Below, in pieces: positions 6,299 through 6,766 of a stretch of DNA of 6,766 nucleotides. A model generated the notes under the pieces. The model searched no databases and was not told the origin of the DNA. It saw only the letters and a program-made list of their open reading frames with translations. The stretch spans positions 1 through 6,766 of the forward strand of contig CANRMO010000134.1 in NCBI GenBank assembly GCA_947631755.1, written 5' to 3'. Made by a program: the position numbers and the translations under genes. This DNA is from an uncultured Lachnospiraceae bacterium (lineage in GTDB: Bacteria; Bacillota; Clostridia; Lachnospirales; Lachnospiraceae). Position 1 is the stretch's first letter, and each line of letters opens with the position of its first letter.

Positions 6299-6766
6299 TT
6301 GGAAAAGGAATTAGTTATCGTATTGGATTTTGGCGGCCAGTACAATCAGTTGATTGCGAGGAGAGTCAGAGAGTGTAATGTGTACTGTGAGGTTCATCCC
6401 AATACCCTTTCTCCTGAAAAAATTAAAGAGATGAACCCGAAAGGGATTATTTTTACCGGGGGTCCAAATAGCGCGTATCTCCCGGATTCCCCGACAATAT
6501 CCGGGGAAGTGTTTGATCTCGGCATACCGATTCTTGGCATTTGCTATGGCTCTCAGTTAATGGCTCATCTGCTCGGTGGCAAAGTTAGCACAGCGCCTAC
6601 CAGTGAGTATGGAAAAACGGAAGTGACAACAGACCAGAGTTCACTTTTGTTTGGCGATGTAAGCCATCAGACCATCTGTTGGATGAGTCATACTGATTAT
6701 ATCGAAGAGGCGCCAGAAGGATTTGTTGTCACTGCCACTACGCCGGTCTGCCCTGTGGCGGCCATG
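6299..6766 (+). CDS. guaA: GMP synthase (glutamine-hydrolysing), N-terminal part (3' truncated by window)
   Basis: GuaA converts XMP to GMP with ATP and glutamine, the last step of GMP synthesis, in the cytoplasm. The first 156 residues, all in the class I glutamine amidotransferase domain, are present. They include LVIVLDFGGQYNQLIARR near the start, the oxyanion-strand region IIFTGGPNS, and the nucleophile elbow GICYGSQL with catalytic C82. MSHTDYIEEAPEGF and CPVAAM follow near the window end. The catalytic His/Glu pair and the ATP pyrophosphatase and dimerisation domains lie beyond the window. The start is TTG, because the N-terminus then matches the family length and an RBS is well placed; GTG 6260 and TTG 6263 are in frame but would add a non-conserved tail. 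A promoter of its own separates guaA from the preceding gene run. Confidence in identity is very high. Confidence 0.97.
   Translation, partial: MEKELVIVLDFGGQYNQLIARRVRECNVYCEVHPNTLSPEKIKEMNPKGIIFTGGPNSAYLPDSPTISGEVFDLGIPILGICYGSQLMAHLLGGKVSTAPTSEYGKTEVTTDQSSLLFGDVSHQTICWMSHTDYIEEAPEGFVVTATTPVCPVAAM

Overview
The window looks like a chromosomal segment from a mid-GC Firmicute of the class Clostridia, most likely the Lachnospiraceae. This is inferred from the style of the proteins (a six-TM hybrid kinase, a Clostridia-type GuaA N-terminus and a dGTPase-like HD protein), from the purine-rich ribosome binding sites and from one TTG start. No marker in the window fixes the species. All genes are on the + strand and packed tightly. 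I see no RNA gene, IS element, CRISPR array or attachment site.

Layout: (1) 1-267 is the C-terminal end of a DusB-type tRNA-dihydrouridine synthase. (2) 281-3538 is a 1085-residue membrane hybrid sensor kinase. Its order is six TM segments, HisKA, HATPase_c, an intact receiver, an HPt domain, a degenerate receiver and an HD-GYP domain. (3) 3607-4341 is a cytoplasmic glycerophosphodiester phosphodiesterase. (4) 4360-4938 is a six-TM DUF308/HdeD-like membrane protein with a poly-Glu tail. (5) 4948-6153 is an HD-domain, dGTPase-like phosphohydrolase. (6) 6219-6248 is a good extended -10 promoter, followed by the 5' part of guaA (6299 to the window end), which starts with TTG.

Gaps between genes 1 to 5 are 13, 68, 18 and 9 bases. 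I see no convincing terminator or strong promoter between them, so they could be one transcription unit, with guaA starting a new one. The functional links are inference: the kinase carries a cyclic-di-GMP phosphodiesterase-type output, the HD protein may act on a (d)NTP, and GuaA makes GMP. The GDPD and DUF308 proteins point to lipid or envelope upkeep.

The most interesting item is the kinase. It combines a phosphorelay (His222, Asp524, His676) with a second receiver that has lost its phosphorylation chemistry (Ala754/Lys755 for the acidic pair, Glu797 for the acceptor Asp, Glu848 for the Lys). It ends in an HD-GYP domain whose HDxGK lysine is a valine. The rest of the window looks like ordinary chromosomal gene content, and I do not see a clearly new defence or mobile system.
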